A stretch of 64,000 nucleotides of DNA, taken from positions 1 through 64,000 of the forward strand of contig MSJH02000830.1 of assembly GCA_001931875.2 (NCBI GenBank), in the 5' to 3' direction. The position numbers and the translations under genes are program-made. Numbering within the stretch: the stretch's first letter is position 1; each line of letters opens with the position of its first letter. Shown here piece by piece: positions 63,472 to 64,000 of the stretch. This DNA comes from Byssochlamys sp. IMV 00236. Lineage: Eukaryota > Ascomycota > Eurotiomycetes > Eurotiales > Thermoascaceae. The notes under the pieces are model-generated. The model was given only the letters and a program-made list of their open reading frames with translations. It did not search any database and was not told the origin of the DNA.

Positions 63472-64000
63472 ATGAACAACGTCGACCTGGGCAGCTATAA
63501 GCGCATAGTACAATATTTCTGGGACCCGGAGCCAAAAAACGACGATGAGACCGGTTCATCCATATGGTGCCTCGGCCGGGAATATGCCTCACCGTCACCT
63601 CCAGCCAAGAAAGCTGTGATCGCGAACGACTCAACGGGCAACGGTACCGCACCCACGTCCGGCCCTCAATATCCTACAGAGTCCGAAATCCCGGCCCCTG
63701 TATGCAAGATCAGCGACAGGCCCGAGGATGCTCACACCGGCGCAAGATCCGACGAGGGAAGAGACAACGGCTGGCCAGATGCCTTTCTCGATGACATGGA
63801 GTCGCGTATCTGGCTCACGTACCGCTCCAACTTTCCCATCATCCCGAAATCAGAGGATCCAAATGCTCTATCCTCGCTGACACTGGGCGTGCGCCTGCGG
63901 AGCCAGCTCATGGAGTCACAGGGGTTTACATCTGACACTGGATGGGGTTGCATGATACGATCCGGCCAGAGCCTTCTCGCAAACGCATTGTCACTCCTGT
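63472..64000 (+). CDS. atg4: Atg4 cysteine protease of autophagy, 5' part only
   Basis: An open frame from ATG 63472 runs to the window end (176 complete codons), so the C-terminal half is outside. The start (MNNVDLGSYKRIVQYFWDP) and the phrases SSIWCLGREY, FLDD.ESRIWLTYRSNFP and DTGWGCMIRSGQSLLANAL are those of Atg4 (peptidase family C54). The catalytic Cys is C160 in GWGCM; the Asp and His of the active site lie beyond the window. Atg4 trims Atg8 to expose its terminal Gly and later cuts Atg8 from phosphatidylethanolamine. Residues about 44-105 form a variable, Pro/Ser/Asp-rich linker. No intron is needed in the visible part. Confidence 0.95.
   Translation, partial: MNNVDLGSYKRIVQYFWDPEPKNDDETGSSIWCLGREYASPSPPAKKAVIANDSTGNGTAPTSGPQYPTESEIPAPVCKISDRPEDAHTGARSDEGRDNGWPDAFLDDMESRIWLTYRSNFPIIPKSEDPNALSSLTLGVRLRSQLMESQGFTSDTGWGCMIRSGQSLLANALSLL

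Overview
This is a fungal (filamentous ascomycete) chromosome window. Its protein-coding end looks like the Eurotiales (Aspergillus/Penicillium): introns of 58-72 bp with GT...AG ends and CTAAC/CTGAC-like branch sites, CT-rich promoter tracts, and an Atg4 amino terminus of the type I know from Aspergillus. The genus assignment is inference.

The window has two very different parts. Bases 1 to about 57,240 are extremely A+T-rich and hold no intact gene. CpA and TpG are almost absent and TpA is in large excess, which is the signature of repeat-induced point mutation (RIP). The block is a graveyard of nested, RIP-inactivated transposable elements. By matching direct repeats by eye I could delimit: a 147-bp tandem array (2408-3375); Copia-1 (10604-15908); Gypsy-A on the minus strand (16369-23899, 433-bp LTRs); Gypsy-D (23990-31679, 139-bp LTRs); Gypsy-C (34224-41658, 371-bp LTRs); Copia-2 (43020-48829, 275-bp LTRs) with a 494-bp hAT-like element inside it (45329-45822); a duplicated Copia-type LTR plus leader (49216-50634); and Gypsy-F on the minus strand (50635-56737, 331-bp LTRs). 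Copia-1, Gypsy-A, Gypsy-D and Gypsy-C all sit inside one older, reverse-oriented Copia copy (Copia-3), whose five pieces lie between about 9195 and 41677.

At about 57,240 the composition switches within roughly 100 bp to normal GC content, and four conserved genes follow: a GNAT acetyltransferase (minus), a Jjj1/DNAJC21-type J-protein (plus), an Sqs1-type R3H/G-patch protein (minus) and the 5' part of the autophagy protease atg4 (plus, running off the window). GNAT/jjj1 and sqs1/atg4 are divergent pairs, and jjj1/sqs1 is convergent. Jjj1 (60S subunit maturation) and Sqs1 (activator of the Prp43 helicase, splicing and ribosome biogenesis) are both RNP-assembly factors, but nothing here shows co-regulation.

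I found no CRISPR array, tRNA, rRNA or telomere repeat, and no convincing new biological system. The points worth a second look are the nest order, the hAT-like element, the RIP context (CpA after G is spared), the nucleosome-length tandem repeat, the inferred half-tRNA primer site of the Copia family, and the abrupt boundary, which could mark a centromere flank or a large heterochromatin island.
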